From an uncultured Halioglobus sp. (lineage in GTDB: Bacteria; Pseudomonadota; Gammaproteobacteria; Pseudomonadales; Halieaceae): DNA of 14,372 nt. How positions within the stretch are numbered: the stretch's first letter is position 1; every line of letters starts with the position of its first letter. Positions 1 to 7,196 of the stretch are shown piece by piece. The notes beneath the pieces are model-generated. The model saw only the letters and a list, made by a program, of their open reading frames with translations. It ran no database searches and was not told where the DNA came from. The DNA lies in the NCBI GenBank assembly GCA_905480565.1, contig CAJQQW010000437.1, forward strand, positions 1-14,372, written 5' to 3'. The translations under genes and the position numbers were made by a program.

Positions 1-438
1 ATGGACATTACTGACTTGATAGCAGAAAAAATTGGCTTGCCCCATGACGGACGAAGTTTCGATATCGATTTCGAACCGGCGACCATGGACTATGTCGATA
101 AAGTAACGGTAAAAAAAGGCACGATGGCAGGTTTACTAATCAAAGCGAGTACGACGAACGGAAGCGAGCCGGTGGCTACTATTGAAGTCCGCTTTCTTCT
201 CGGTGATGAGTATGTCAGCGAGAGTTTTCTTGCAGAGCGTCCGAAACAGGGCTGGATTGAAGTGGATGTCAGGGGTATACCAGGCAGCCGTATTTGTCAC
301 GAGGTCTATATGGAAGATGATATCATCGGCACTTGGTCCACGGGTACTCGGGCGGTGTACGCCATCCCCGCAGTGGTTGCGGCAAAGGCTGGCTTGTTAT
401 CGCCTCTGGATCTGCCTATGCCACACAAACTGGCATAA
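1..438 (+). CDS. DAPDH-like (dihydrodipicolinate reductase-like) NAD(P)-dependent oxidoreductase, C-terminal part only
   Basis: The 145 residues visible match the C-terminal half of the oxidoreductase encoded at 563-1627. A block of the form D-x-(V/L)-(A/I)-A-E-x-(G/I)-x-x-x-D-G opens both, a V-x-(I/V)-x-V-R-(F/V)-x-x-G-(D/E)-E block follows, and both end in A-I-P-x-V…DLP. Aligned this way, residue 1 here corresponds to about residue 200 of the 354-residue paralogue, so the N-terminal Rossmann domain lies left of the window or has been lost. The ATG at base 1 is probably an internal methionine. Family members are annotated as dihydrodipicolinate reductase, 2,4-diaminopentanoate dehydrogenase or NAD(P)H-dependent amine dehydrogenase, usually without a proven substrate. 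The gene converges tail to tail with its paralogue. I cannot tell a window-edge cut from a truly truncated gene. Confidence 0.7.
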   Translation: MDITDLIAEKIGLPHDGRSFDIDFEPATMDYVDKVTVKKGTMAGLLIKASTTNGSEPVATIEVRFLLGDEYVSESFLAERPKQGWIEVDVRGIPGSRICHEVYMEDDIIGTWSTGTRAVYAIPAVVAAKAGLLSPLDLPMPHKLA

Positions 439-521
439 AACGCACAGCGATAGATCTACGATCGGCATATGTGCTCACTGCGATTGGATTGCTGTTTCTC
501 TGAGTGTTGTTAGATGCTGAA

Positions 522-557
522 AGCCCTGCCGAACGACTGGATTTTGTCAGCAGGGCT
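522..557. terminator. Weak candidate hairpin between convergent genes
   Basis: Perfect 8-bp arms, agccctgc at 522-529 and gcagggct at 550-557, enclose a 20-nt loop. The hairpin lies between the stop at 438 on the plus strand and the stop at 563 on the minus strand, where a shared terminator would sit. Neither side has a convincing run of T, so intrinsic termination is only a suggestion. Confidence 0.3.
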
Positions 558-562
558 ATCGC

Positions 563-1627
563 TCAGACTGACAGCTCCGGGCTTGCTCGTCCTGCGATCA
601 AGGGCAGGTCAAGATAGGTTTTAATGCCTGGCCCTGCTTCACAGACGTAGGGAATCGCGCTGACACAGTGATTCGCCGTTGCCACGATGCCGGGGTTGCG
701 AATCAAGCCTGCGGCGATAGACTCCGGGTGCCATCCATGAAAAACCACATGTGAGGACGGGTCACCGGTTACCTCTACTTCAAAGCGCTCCCCCTCCGGG
801 CCAAAATTCCAAGCGGGTTCCAAGTTTTCCTCACCCATAAACCAGTTTACCCTGACGGTTATCACAGGCTTGGATGCAACTGTATGTTGCCAGGTGAAAC
901 GCTGTGCGGCGACTAGACCCGGTTCGATAACGCCTATAGGCGAATCAATCGGTGCTGTAGCAACGGCGACCTCGTGTCCAGCTTTAATATCGCCATCTAC
1001 CTTGAACCCCATTTCTGCAGCGACCATGTCCATCGACTGTCCGAAGCCCCCGCCGAGTAGGCTGACCATAGGGCTACTTGCGGCCTCTTCGGGCGTTTTC
1101 CCAAACAGCATAATGTCACTGACTACAGCGGGAGCGTTGTAAGTACGAATATCGGAAAATTCCTCTGCTCTCACATGTGTGATTGCGCTAGACAGCGCCG
1201 ACACCATCAGGGGAAAGCGCTCAGTAATCCCGCCGGGATGAATGCCGGTGCCATGCAGTGTGCTGTTGCCCTGCCGACAGGCAGTTTCGAGATCTTCAAC
1301 GTTTCGCTTCCCCGGATAAAACCAGTTCAGTGGTGTGACCACATTTTTCCCTGACGCCAGAATGCGGTCAACGAGGGCAGAGTCTGGCATGATAGGGCTG
1401 TAGAGAATACAATCAGCATCCATAGCGAGTAATGCGTCGATGTCGTTAGTCGCCTTGACGCCCATCGGAGCAAGCCCGCAGATGTCACCCACATCCCGGC
1501 CCGCTTTATCTTCGCTGTGCACCCAACAGCCCACTAGTGCCAGCCCTGGATGCGCGAGGATGCCCTCTATCGCTGCGCGGCCGACCCCTCCGGTTGCCCA
1601 TTGAATCACCTTTATCTTACGTACCAT
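563..1627 (-). CDS. DAPDH-like NAD(P)-dependent oxidoreductase
   Basis: A 354-residue cytoplasmic oxidoreductase. The N-terminus is a Rossmann nucleotide-binding fold: V-I-Q-W-A-T-G-G-V-G-R near residues 7-17, followed by a second beta strand at 30-36. The C-terminal half is the DAPDH-type domain also seen in the partial gene at 1-438. Proteins of this type are annotated as dihydrodipicolinate reductase or 2,4-diaminopentanoate dehydrogenase/amine dehydrogenase, but many lie in catabolic clusters and their substrates are unknown. I start it at 1627, because AAAGGA stands about 7 nt upstream on the coding strand. An in-frame start at 1672 would overlap the upstream gene by 20 bases and lacks family homology. 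It lies 25 bases downstream of the SnoaL-like gene, so the two are very probably co-transcribed. Confidence 0.85.
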   Translation of the reverse strand: MVRKIKVIQWATGGVGRAAIEGILAHPGLALVGCWVHSEDKAGRDVGDICGLAPMGVKATNDIDALLAMDADCILYSPIMPDSALVDRILASGKNVVTPLNWFYPGKRNVEDLETACRQGNSTLHGTGIHPGGITERFPLMVSALSSAITHVRAEEFSDIRTYNAPAVVSDIMLFGKTPEEAASSPMVSLLGGGFGQSMDMVAAEMGFKVDGDIKAGHEVAVATAPIDSPIGVIEPGLVAAQRFTWQHTVASKPVITVRVNWFMGEENLEPAWNFGPEGERFEVEVTGDPSSHVVFHGWHPESIAAGLIRNPGIVATANHCVSAIPYVCEAGPGIKTYLDLPLIAGRASPELSV

Positions 1628-1652
1628 TTTTATGTCCTTTGTATTTTGGTAA

Positions 1653-2183
1653 TTACTTCTGTGTGAAGGCATCAGGCAGTGATTGCCAGGCCTCGGGTAA
1701 GTGGGTGCGCCAGTCTGGCTTACGTGGAGGCATATTAAAACCTTCGGGCGGCTGCCATTGCATAGCCTTCATGGTTTCGCCGATGTACGTCATATTGAGG
1801 TAGTCGTGGCTGTAGCAAAAGAGACCATCACCTGCATAATAAAGAATCGACAATCCAGGCACTATCCATTGACTGCCATCGGGCTTCTCGCCCAAGACCT
1901 GGTCCCAGTGGCTTACCAGCCGGTGGCCGTCTGTCATTGTCCATCGTTCGGGCGTTGACCAGCCGTGCCCCGTGAGGCCCGCCATGGAGTCTACGAAGAA
2001 TTGGCGTATACCCTCCCGTGTTTCCTGGCGGCCCCATGCAGGATCGATATACACCGCATCCTCGGTGAAAAAATCCGCCATCTGGTCCCAGCCGCACTCG
2101 CCAAGATCTACCTTATCGCGCATAGCGACAAACCGATCGTAGGTCTCGAGGGCTGCTTTTTCAGTGTCTTCTTTGCTGTTCAT
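1653..2183 (-). CDS. NTF2/SnoaL-like fold protein
   Basis: The 176-residue product has the small alpha+beta cone layout of the NTF2 superfamily. An N-terminal helix is followed by F-F-T-E-D-A-V-Y-I-D-P near residues 38-48, a G-I-R-Q-F-F helix at 58-63 and central beta strands, with a Pro/Trp-rich tail after about 145. Members include polyketide cyclases, limonene epoxide hydrolase, delta5-3-ketosteroid isomerase and many non-enzymatic proteins, so the activity is open. The start is well supported: AGGGG lies a few bases upstream of the ATG at 2183. It is the first gene of a two-gene unit with the DAPDH-like enzyme. A cyclase, isomerase or hydratase-type step on the same substrate is a reasonable inference from that pairing, not something the sequence shows. 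Confidence 0.75.
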   Translation of the reverse strand: MNSKEDTEKAALETYDRFVAMRDKVDLGECGWDQMADFFTEDAVYIDPAWGRQETREGIRQFFVDSMAGLTGHGWSTPERWTMTDGHRLVSHWDQVLGEKPDGSQWIVPGLSILYYAGDGLFCYSHDYLNMTYIGETMKAMQWQPPEGFNMPPRKPDWRTHLPEAWQSLPDAFTQK

Positions 2184-2209
2184 AATTACCCCTTTTTATA
2201 TATTTAACT

Positions 2210-2238
2210 TATATAGTAGATGAATACGCGCAGGTGAA
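2210..2238 (-). promoter_or_regulatory. Candidate sigma-70 promoter for the SnoaL-like/DAPDH-like operon
   Basis: On the minus strand TTCACC (2238-2233) and TATATA (2215-2210) are separated by exactly 17 bases, each matching the consensus hexamer at four of six positions. The surrounding stretch is AT-rich and the predicted transcript would begin about 20 bases before the ATG at 2183. Found by eye, not scored against a background. Confidence 0.4.
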
Positions 2239-2266
2239 ACCCCATGAAGGTTCATTACTTTGTACC

Positions 2267-2286
2267 CGGACATGGGTTAATGTCCG
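2267..2286. promoter_or_regulatory. Inverted repeat, candidate operator between divergent genes
   Basis: Perfect 7-bp arms, CGGACAT (2267-2273) and ATGTCCG (2280-2286), are separated by 6 bases. The centre-to-centre distance of 13 bp is within the range used by dimeric repressors such as TetR-type proteins. It lies in the 246-bp spacer between the SnoaL-like gene (start 2183, minus) and the glutathione transferase gene (start 2430, plus), where a shared operator is expected. A second, looser pairing, CCCATG (2241-2246) with CATGGG (2271-2276), overlaps it. No regulator gene is present in the window, so the cognate protein is unknown. Confidence 0.45.
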
Positions 2287-2429
2287 TGAGTGGGCTTTAT
2301 AGCGAACGTTGATGATGGAAGCTCGAGGGTGGAGCTGGTAGGTATCGCTTTTGAGCAGTGAGTCGGCTGTGCATCTTGCGGGAGTGTGAGTTTATAATCA
2401 GCAATGCAGATATAGAAGAGACGACAATT

Positions 2430-3170
2430 ATGATTGATGTGCATTACTGGCCCACACCCAACGGCAAAAAAATTACTATTCAGTTGGAAGAGAGCGGAAT
2501 CGATTACAACGTCGTTGCGTGCGAAATTGGTCGCGGGGCGCAGTTCGAGGAGGAGTTTCTCGCGATAAGCCCTAACAACCGTATGCCCGCTATTGTTGAC
2601 CACGAACCAAAAGGTGGCGGGAAGCCCCTATCCGTCTTCGAGTCGGGTGCTTGTATGATGTATCTGGCGGAGAAGTATGGCCAGTTCGGGGGTGACAGCC
2701 CAAGAGAGAAGTGGGAGGTGTACCAGTGGTTGATGTGGCAAATGGCTAACCAGGGCCCCAAGACAGGGGAGCGAGGCCACTTTGCGCGCCTTAAAGACCG
2801 TGAGGGCGACCAGTCTTACGCTCTGCGCCGTTTTAATGATGAGCTTCACCGCCTTTACGGCGTGATGAATAATCGTTTGTACGATCGACGCTTTCTCGCT
2901 GGCGATAACTACACAATTGCCGATATGGCCTGTTACCCATGGGTGGCAGGCTGGAAAGAACAAGGCATCGATATTGATGAGTTTAAATACTTCAAACGTT
3001 GGTTCAATCAGCTCAGCGAGCGTCCTGCCCTGCAAAAGGGTATGGCGATAGGGGAAGACCAGAAGCAGGATTACTCCAAGCTGTCTGACAAGGAGATTGA
3101 GCGGGTGGTATCACTGCTCTACAACCAGCGGGCGCGGCCTGCGCCAGAAACGGGTGGTATACTCGAGTAA
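2430..3170 (+). CDS. Glutathione S-transferase, Nu/YfcG-like
   Basis: A 246-residue cytosolic glutathione transferase or disulfide-bond reductase. The thioredoxin-like N-terminal domain begins Y-W-P-T-P-N-G (6-12), with Thr9 and Asn11 at the positions that contact the glutathione sulfur in the YfcG/YghU (Nu) group. The cis-proline segment N-N-R-M-P-A-I-V-D is at 49-57 and the gamma-Glu-binding F-E-S-G at 70-73. An all-helical C-terminal domain with W-x-x-x-Q-x-G-P-K follows from about 92. I start it at the ATG at 2430, because family homology begins at residue 2; an in-frame start at 2358 adds 24 residues unlike the family. The gene is divergent from the SnoaL operon and its stop is 3 bases from the stop of the convergent thioesterase. 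It may conjugate or reduce an electrophilic intermediate, which is inference. Confidence 0.88.
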   Translation: MIDVHYWPTPNGKKITIQLEESGIDYNVVACEIGRGAQFEEEFLAISPNNRMPAIVDHEPKGGGKPLSVFESGACMMYLAEKYGQFGGDSPREKWEVYQWLMWQMANQGPKTGERGHFARLKDREGDQSYALRRFNDELHRLYGVMNNRLYDRRFLAGDNYTIADMACYPWVAGWKEQGIDIDEFKYFKRWFNQLSERPALQKGMAIGEDQKQDYSKLSDKEIERVVSLLYNQRARPAPETGGILE

Positions 3171-3173
3171 GCG

Positions 3174-3857
3174 TTAATGATTGCGTAATGCAGCTTCTTG
3201 TGTTTTTACAGCGTGAATCCCGCCCTTGGGTTGTACGAAGAGGCCCTCTGCGCTGGCTGTCTTGACGCCTTCTGCAAACATTTCTCCGCGAATAATATTT
3301 TTTCGCCCTTCAGTTTTTATTACACGTGCCTCTAACTTGAGCTCGGTATTCAACGGTGTGCGAGCGTGGAAATCAACATGCAGGTAGGCGGTCATCCCGG
3401 GCTGTTTCGTGATTGATTGAGCCATTCCCAGAAACTGGTCGAAGATGGCGGAGACGTAACCACCATGCACACTGCCTGGAGGGCCTTCATAGGCCCAGCC
3501 GCATGTACACGTAGCAAAGGCGATATCGTCCTCTATCCAGTTATTGATTGGCGGGGCAAGAGGGTTGCTCAATCCGGCGAGAGGATTAAGTTCATGAGTA
3601 ATTTGTCCGAAATTGCCATGTTCCTCGCTTTGTGCCCAGTCCCAGCGACCGAAAACTCGGGGTGATTCTGCAAATTCTGTCGCAGTACGCTCCAGTTGCT
3701 CTGCAATACCATGCATCTTCTCGATATTGGGAGAGCTGGTTACCAGTACTTCGGTAAGCTGCTGGATCGCCTTGGTTACCCGGCGCTTGGCTTGCCACTT
3801 ATCGTTGAAAGGCGGCGTTATTGCTTCGGAAGCGAAGGGGTTAATTTCTTCAGTCAT
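3174..3857 (-). CDS. PaaI-type hotdog acyl-CoA thioesterase
   Basis: The C-terminal half of the 227-residue product is a hotdog domain with the PaaI-type signature G-P-P-G-S-V-H-G-G-Y near 125-134 and Asp140 on the central helix. The strand H-V-D-F-H-A-R-T-P-L follows at 160-169. Such enzymes hydrolyse acyl- or aryl-CoA esters in the cytoplasm and free CoA when a ring pathway stalls. The roughly 110-residue N-terminal extension, partly helical, is longer than in minimal PaaI (about 140 residues). The start is uncertain: the ATG at 3857 gives the more plausible N-terminus but has only a weak GGAA about 14 nt upstream, and an alternative ATG at 3905 has no visible ribosome binding site. It follows the FAD dehydrogenase by 72 bases, suggesting an operon. 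Confidence 0.82.
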   Translation of the reverse strand: MTEEINPFASEAITPPFNDKWQAKRRVTKAIQQLTEVLVTSSPNIEKMHGIAEQLERTATEFAESPRVFGRWDWAQSEEHGNFGQITHELNPLAGLSNPLAPPINNWIEDDIAFATCTCGWAYEGPPGSVHGGYVSAIFDQFLGMAQSITKQPGMTAYLHVDFHARTPLNTELKLEARVIKTEGRKNIIRGEMFAEGVKTASAEGLFVQPKGGIHAVKTQEAALRNH

Positions 3858-3929
3858 TGTTTGCTTGTGTTCCAAGTTCCGTTGGGGGCGCCCAGTGTAC
3901 AGCATGTTATGCAGATAGCGGATGTTGAT

Positions 3930-5426
3930 TCAGGTTTTGATACGCGATGAGCCGCGATCTCGTGAGGCAGCACTTTGGCCTGCCAGACGTCCGAAAAAGG
4001 TTGCGTCGCCGATGCTCATTCCGCTGGCGTAGCCAGCGGCGCTGCGTGGTAAGCCTGCACTGTTGCGACCAGCCGCATACAGCCCGGGTATTATTGCTTT
4101 CTCTGCATTGAGAACTTCACCTGTTGGTTTTGTATCCAGTCCTCCAAAAGTCATTGTGGCAAATATTGCGCCGTTACCCGGAGTGAGATCGAAAGCGGCA
4201 TAGGGGGGCGAGTCCAGCGGCAAAAGATACTTAGCGTTTTTATGGTACTCGGGGTCGACGCCTGCAGATGCATGTTTGTTATAGGTTTGGAGTGTTTGCG
4301 CGAGTGCTTCCGGTGGGAGGTTCAGCTCTTTCCCCAGCTCTTCTATAGAGTCGCCCGTGCCTGCTACCGGATACCCACCCATTGGCGCACGATCCAGTAC
4401 GTCAAAATGACGGCTGTCTATTACGAGGTAGTAGCGGCCGTCTTGTCGCTCCAGAATGGCACTACCGAGTCGGCCATGATACACATCTTCATTGATAAAC
4501 CGTGCACCGCGTTCGTCAACGATAATAGATTCCAGGAATTGGTGCGGCGGGTAGAACGGGGTGCAGATAAATCCTTCATGCATGTTCGTAATTGACCCGC
4601 CAGCTGCCATGCCTATGCGAATTCCTCCCCCGGTATCATTCGGGTTTCCGTTGGGCCAGTTGCCGCGTGACAACGTCGGGGCATAGGTGGCCACCATGTC
4701 TTCGTTCATGATAAAGCCACCAGCAGCGAGAATTACGCCCCGGCGTGCGCTGATGCACACCTCTCGCATGTCGACCCTTGCTGTCACGCCCACAACGGCT
4801 GATCCATTGGTAACCGGGGCAAGCGCGCGTGCATTGCAGATCACATCCACACCCTTTAAGCGTGCGCTGTTCAGTAGGCTGTGCATTAATGGAATACCAC
4901 CATGATCGCCCTTTATTCTGGGCTTATGCCCACGTGGTGCCGGCCTGGCATGATCGACATACGGCCAGGCTTCTTCATTGCCGGTGATCATGAGTGCCGC
5001 CTCGTTGGGCGTATTGGTATGTTTGCCTGGGTAGTATTCAGACTTGAATTCAACCCCTTGTCTTACCAGCCAGTCGTAGTGCTCCAATGAGCGCTCGCAA
5101 TAAAGGCGCACTTTCGCCCTGTCTGCATGCGGCCCGGCCGCAAGTAGCAGAAACTTATACATCTCTTCGATATCATCCTCGAAGCCGCAATCCTTCTGAA
5201 CCGGCGTGCCGCCGCCCATGTATATGAGACCTCCTGCCATTGCTGTTGAGCCCCCAGCCTCGCCGCTAGCCTCTAGCACAATAACGTCTGCTCCAAGTTC
5301 TGCGGCTTCGATAGCAGCGGATATGCCCGCGCCACCTCCGCCCACGATGATGACATCCGCTTCGGTGTGCCAGGTTCTGACGGTGGATTGATCGATCTTT
5401 TTTTCTTTCATTTCAGATTTCGGCAT
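3930..5426 (-). CDS. FAD-dependent dehydrogenase, 3-ketosteroid delta4-(5alpha)-dehydrogenase-like
   Basis: A 498-residue flavoprotein of the fumarate-reductase/FAD_binding_2 family. The dinucleotide motif V-G-G-G-G-A-G is at 28-34, with Glu52 ending the second strand to hold the FAD ribose. T-F-G-G-L-D lies at 426-431, and the C-terminal FAD segment P-G-L-Y-A-A-G-R starts at 447. N-E-D-V-Y-H-G (Tyr316) and G-Y-A-S-G (Tyr466, Ser468) resemble the catalytic Tyr and Tyr-x-Ser elements I recall for actinobacterial delta4-(5alpha)-3-ketosteroid dehydrogenase. The length also fits that group rather than the longer delta1 enzymes. It would introduce a ring double bond next to a 3-keto group, passing electrons through FAD. 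Substrate is inferred; a broader fumarate-reductase-like role is possible. The start is the ATG at 5426; a second in-frame ATG is at 5411, and neither has a strong ribosome binding site. Confidence 0.8.
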   Translation of the reverse strand: MPKSEMKEKKIDQSTVRTWHTEADVIIVGGGGAGISAAIEAAELGADVIVLEASGEAGGSTAMAGGLIYMGGGTPVQKDCGFEDDIEEMYKFLLLAAGPHADRAKVRLYCERSLEHYDWLVRQGVEFKSEYYPGKHTNTPNEAALMITGNEEAWPYVDHARPAPRGHKPRIKGDHGGIPLMHSLLNSARLKGVDVICNARALAPVTNGSAVVGVTARVDMREVCISARRGVILAAGGFIMNEDMVATYAPTLSRGNWPNGNPNDTGGGIRIGMAAGGSITNMHEGFICTPFYPPHQFLESIIVDERGARFINEDVYHGRLGSAILERQDGRYYLVIDSRHFDVLDRAPMGGYPVAGTGDSIEELGKELNLPPEALAQTLQTYNKHASAGVDPEYHKNAKYLLPLDSPPYAAFDLTPGNGAIFATMTFGGLDTKPTGEVLNAEKAIIPGLYAAGRNSAGLPRSAAGYASGMSIGDATFFGRLAGQSAASRDRGSSRIKT

Positions 5427-5996
5427 AGTTCTTTATCCAGTTATTCATTCCCGCCGCGGCGCCAATACACTCTGCGCTCGACTTAGCACACGCATAAAAA
5501 TCGAAGAGGTTTGCGCGTAATGGCGACTAACTATTACTGCGACAGTGACAACCTTGATATGCTTGCTACTGTTCGTTGTTGGCTGCGCTATGATTACAGT
5601 CAAAATTTTTCGAATCGCCTCGAAATGTATTGCCTACGTTCCTTTTTGGAGCACATTTGCCGGTAGCACAATCATGATCGCCCGGGGCAATCATATTGAG
5701 ACGATCTTTTCAGCGCTGCAGTCCCCAAAAGCTGATGCCCTATTTAAGCGGTGACTTCGTCAATAACAATGGTTGTCATGCTTCAACAACGACTCTCCTC
5801 TTGCGACACAGAGGTTAGCATAGGCCCTTGGCCTGATAGTGCTTGTGTCTAATGTCTCGCAATGTTCATAACTATAAATGCAGTTGGCAAACGGGCTTCC
5901 GGTGCGCCTATTAATCTATCGTGAAAAGCCGCTACACTAAGACCCCCGCATGTATGATAACCACATGCCCGATACCATAATAACGAGGTGCGTCCC
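5427..5996. other. 570-bp spacer without a convincing gene
   Basis: This lies between the divergent FAD dehydrogenase and GFA genes, so it should hold both promoters. Two short plus-strand reading frames overlap here. One, 5545-5754 (GTG start, 69 residues), begins with a hydrophobic lipobox-like L-L-F-V-V-G-C. The other, 5520-5666 (48 residues), is Tyr/Cys-rich with AAGAGG about 10 nt upstream. Neither resembles a known family and the frames conflict, so I do not call them genes. A weak promoter-like pair for the plus genes is TTGGCA (5884-5889) with TATTAA (5909-5914), whose spacer of 19 is long. Confidence 0.5.
5948..5968. promoter_or_regulatory. Small inverted repeat upstream of the GFA gene
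   Basis: GCATGT (5948-5953) and ACATGC (5963-5968) form perfect 6-bp arms around 9 bases, ending 28 bases before the ATG at 5997. It could be an operator half-site pair or a leader hairpin. Arms this short occur often by chance. Confidence 0.25.
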
Positions 5997-6404
5997 ATGA
6001 AGTTCACAGGTGGTTGCTATTGTGGAAAAGTCCGTTACGAGGCCGAGGGCGAACCTGTTCTTCGCGGGTTGTGTCATTGCCGGGAGTGTCAGTACATCTC
6101 TGGCGGCGCTGCCAATGTTGCGCTTGGGATGCCTTTAAGCGGCTTTCACTATACAAAGGGAGAGCCCAAGATTTTTGAGCGTGCCGACCTGGAACAACCT
6201 GTGAAACGTCAGTTCTGTCCAGATTGTGGGACCTCTCTTGCAAGTTTACCCCCCGCGCTTGCTGACATTATCGTACTTAAGGTGGGTACACTGGATGACC
6301 CTGCAGGTTATGGGACACCCGATATTGCCATGTACTGCATTGAGAAACAGGATTTTCACTACCTGCCCGAAAACATGCCACAGTTTGATCGTTTTCCTGG
6401 CTGA
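5997..6404 (+). CDS. GFA/CENP-V domain zinc protein
   Basis: A 135-residue protein of the glutathione-dependent formaldehyde-activating (GFA) fold. All seven zinc cysteines of the family are visible: C-Y-C at 7-9, C-H-C-R-E-C at 26-31 and C-P-D-C at 74-77. In characterised Gfa the middle set holds the catalytic zinc, and the first and last pairs hold the structural zinc. Genuine formaldehyde-glutathione activation is shown for few members, and most are of unknown function, so the name marks the fold rather than the activity. I start it at the ATG at 5997, with GAGGTG about 6 nt upstream; a GTG at 5988 is in frame but would overlap that site. It is 15 bases upstream of the crotonase gene, so they form a two-gene operon. 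Confidence 0.85.
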   Translation: MKFTGGCYCGKVRYEAEGEPVLRGLCHCRECQYISGGAANVALGMPLSGFHYTKGEPKIFERADLEQPVKRQFCPDCGTSLASLPPALADIIVLKVGTLDDPAGYGTPDIAMYCIEKQDFHYLPENMPQFDRFPG

Positions 6405-6419
6405 GCGAGGTACGCCGAC

Positions 6420-7187
6420 ATGAGTTTTTCTATCGATACAAGCTGGAGTGGAAAGGTAGCCGTGCTGACTTTCTGCGATGCTGGCCGCAACAATCGCATA
6501 TGCTGGGCTGCAGTAGATGCCCTTGGCGCGACTTTGAAAGAGTGCCGTGAAGCGGGAGCAAGGGCAGTGATACTTGCATCAGATTTAGAAGGACACTGGC
6601 TGGAGCACGCCTGGTTGGTCGATTTGATGAGCGGCGCGCAGGGCGGCGAACAAACCGGGAGTGGTGCTGGATGGTTCGCAGTGCAAAAAGAGCTGACGCA
6701 CGAGGATGTCGTCAGTATTGCAGCGATTGCGGGCAGTGCTTCTGGTGGCGGGGCGGAGATTGCCTGGGCTTGTGATATCCGCATAGCAGAACCACAAGCC
6801 TGTTTTGCGCAGCCGGAAGTCAATATGGGCCTGACCACGGGCATAGGGGGCTGCTCACGTCTTGCGCGGTTGGCAGGTCGCGCAACCGCTCTCGACATGG
6901 TGTTGACCGGTTCTGTGGTCAGTGCCGAACGTTTGTATGATCTCGGGGCAATTACCCGACTGGTACCTCGGGGTGAGGCTTTGGATCAGGCGCTAACATT
7001 GGCTCTGCAGCTGGCCGAGAAATCCGCCGACGCACTGTCCGGGCTGAAGAAAATCTTGACCCCTGGTTGTGACCTGCCACTGGACGAAGCCCTTCGTCAC
7101 GAGCAATCGATATTTCAGTCAGTTGTGGTGACTGAGCGGGCCCTGTCCGACATGCGCAGCGTACAATCGGGGTATGAGGAAACGTAG
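6420..7187 (+). CDS. Enoyl-CoA hydratase/isomerase (crotonase) family protein
   Basis: A 255-residue crotonase-fold protein acting on CoA thioesters. Both glutamates used by true enoyl-CoA hydratases are present and 20 residues apart: Glu113 in S-G-G-G-A-E and Glu133 in Q-P-E-V-N-M-G. The backbone oxyanion glycine region is intact. The first oxyanion loop, usually A-G-A-D-(L/I), is replaced around 59-68 by W-L-E-H-A-W-L-V, which keeps one Ala but loses the Asp. Hydration of an unsaturated acyl-CoA is the simplest reading; isomerase or ring-hydrolase chemistry is possible because of that altered loop. GAGG lies about 9 nt upstream of the ATG. It is 15 bases downstream of the GFA gene and probably shares its promoter. 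Confidence 0.85.
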   Translation: MSFSIDTSWSGKVAVLTFCDAGRNNRICWAAVDALGATLKECREAGARAVILASDLEGHWLEHAWLVDLMSGAQGGEQTGSGAGWFAVQKELTHEDVVSIAAIAGSASGGGAEIAWACDIRIAEPQACFAQPEVNMGLTTGIGGCSRLARLAGRATALDMVLTGSVVSAERLYDLGAITRLVPRGEALDQALTLALQLAEKSADALSGLKKILTPGCDLPLDEALRHEQSIFQSVVVTERALSDMRSVQSGYEET

Positions 7188-7196
7188 GATATCAAT

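Noticed and set aside
5545..5754. 69-residue plus-strand ORF with a lipobox-like start
   Set aside because: GTG start, no convincing ribosome binding site, no recognisable family, and the leader has no basic residue before the hydrophobic run. It competes with another small frame at 5520-5666.
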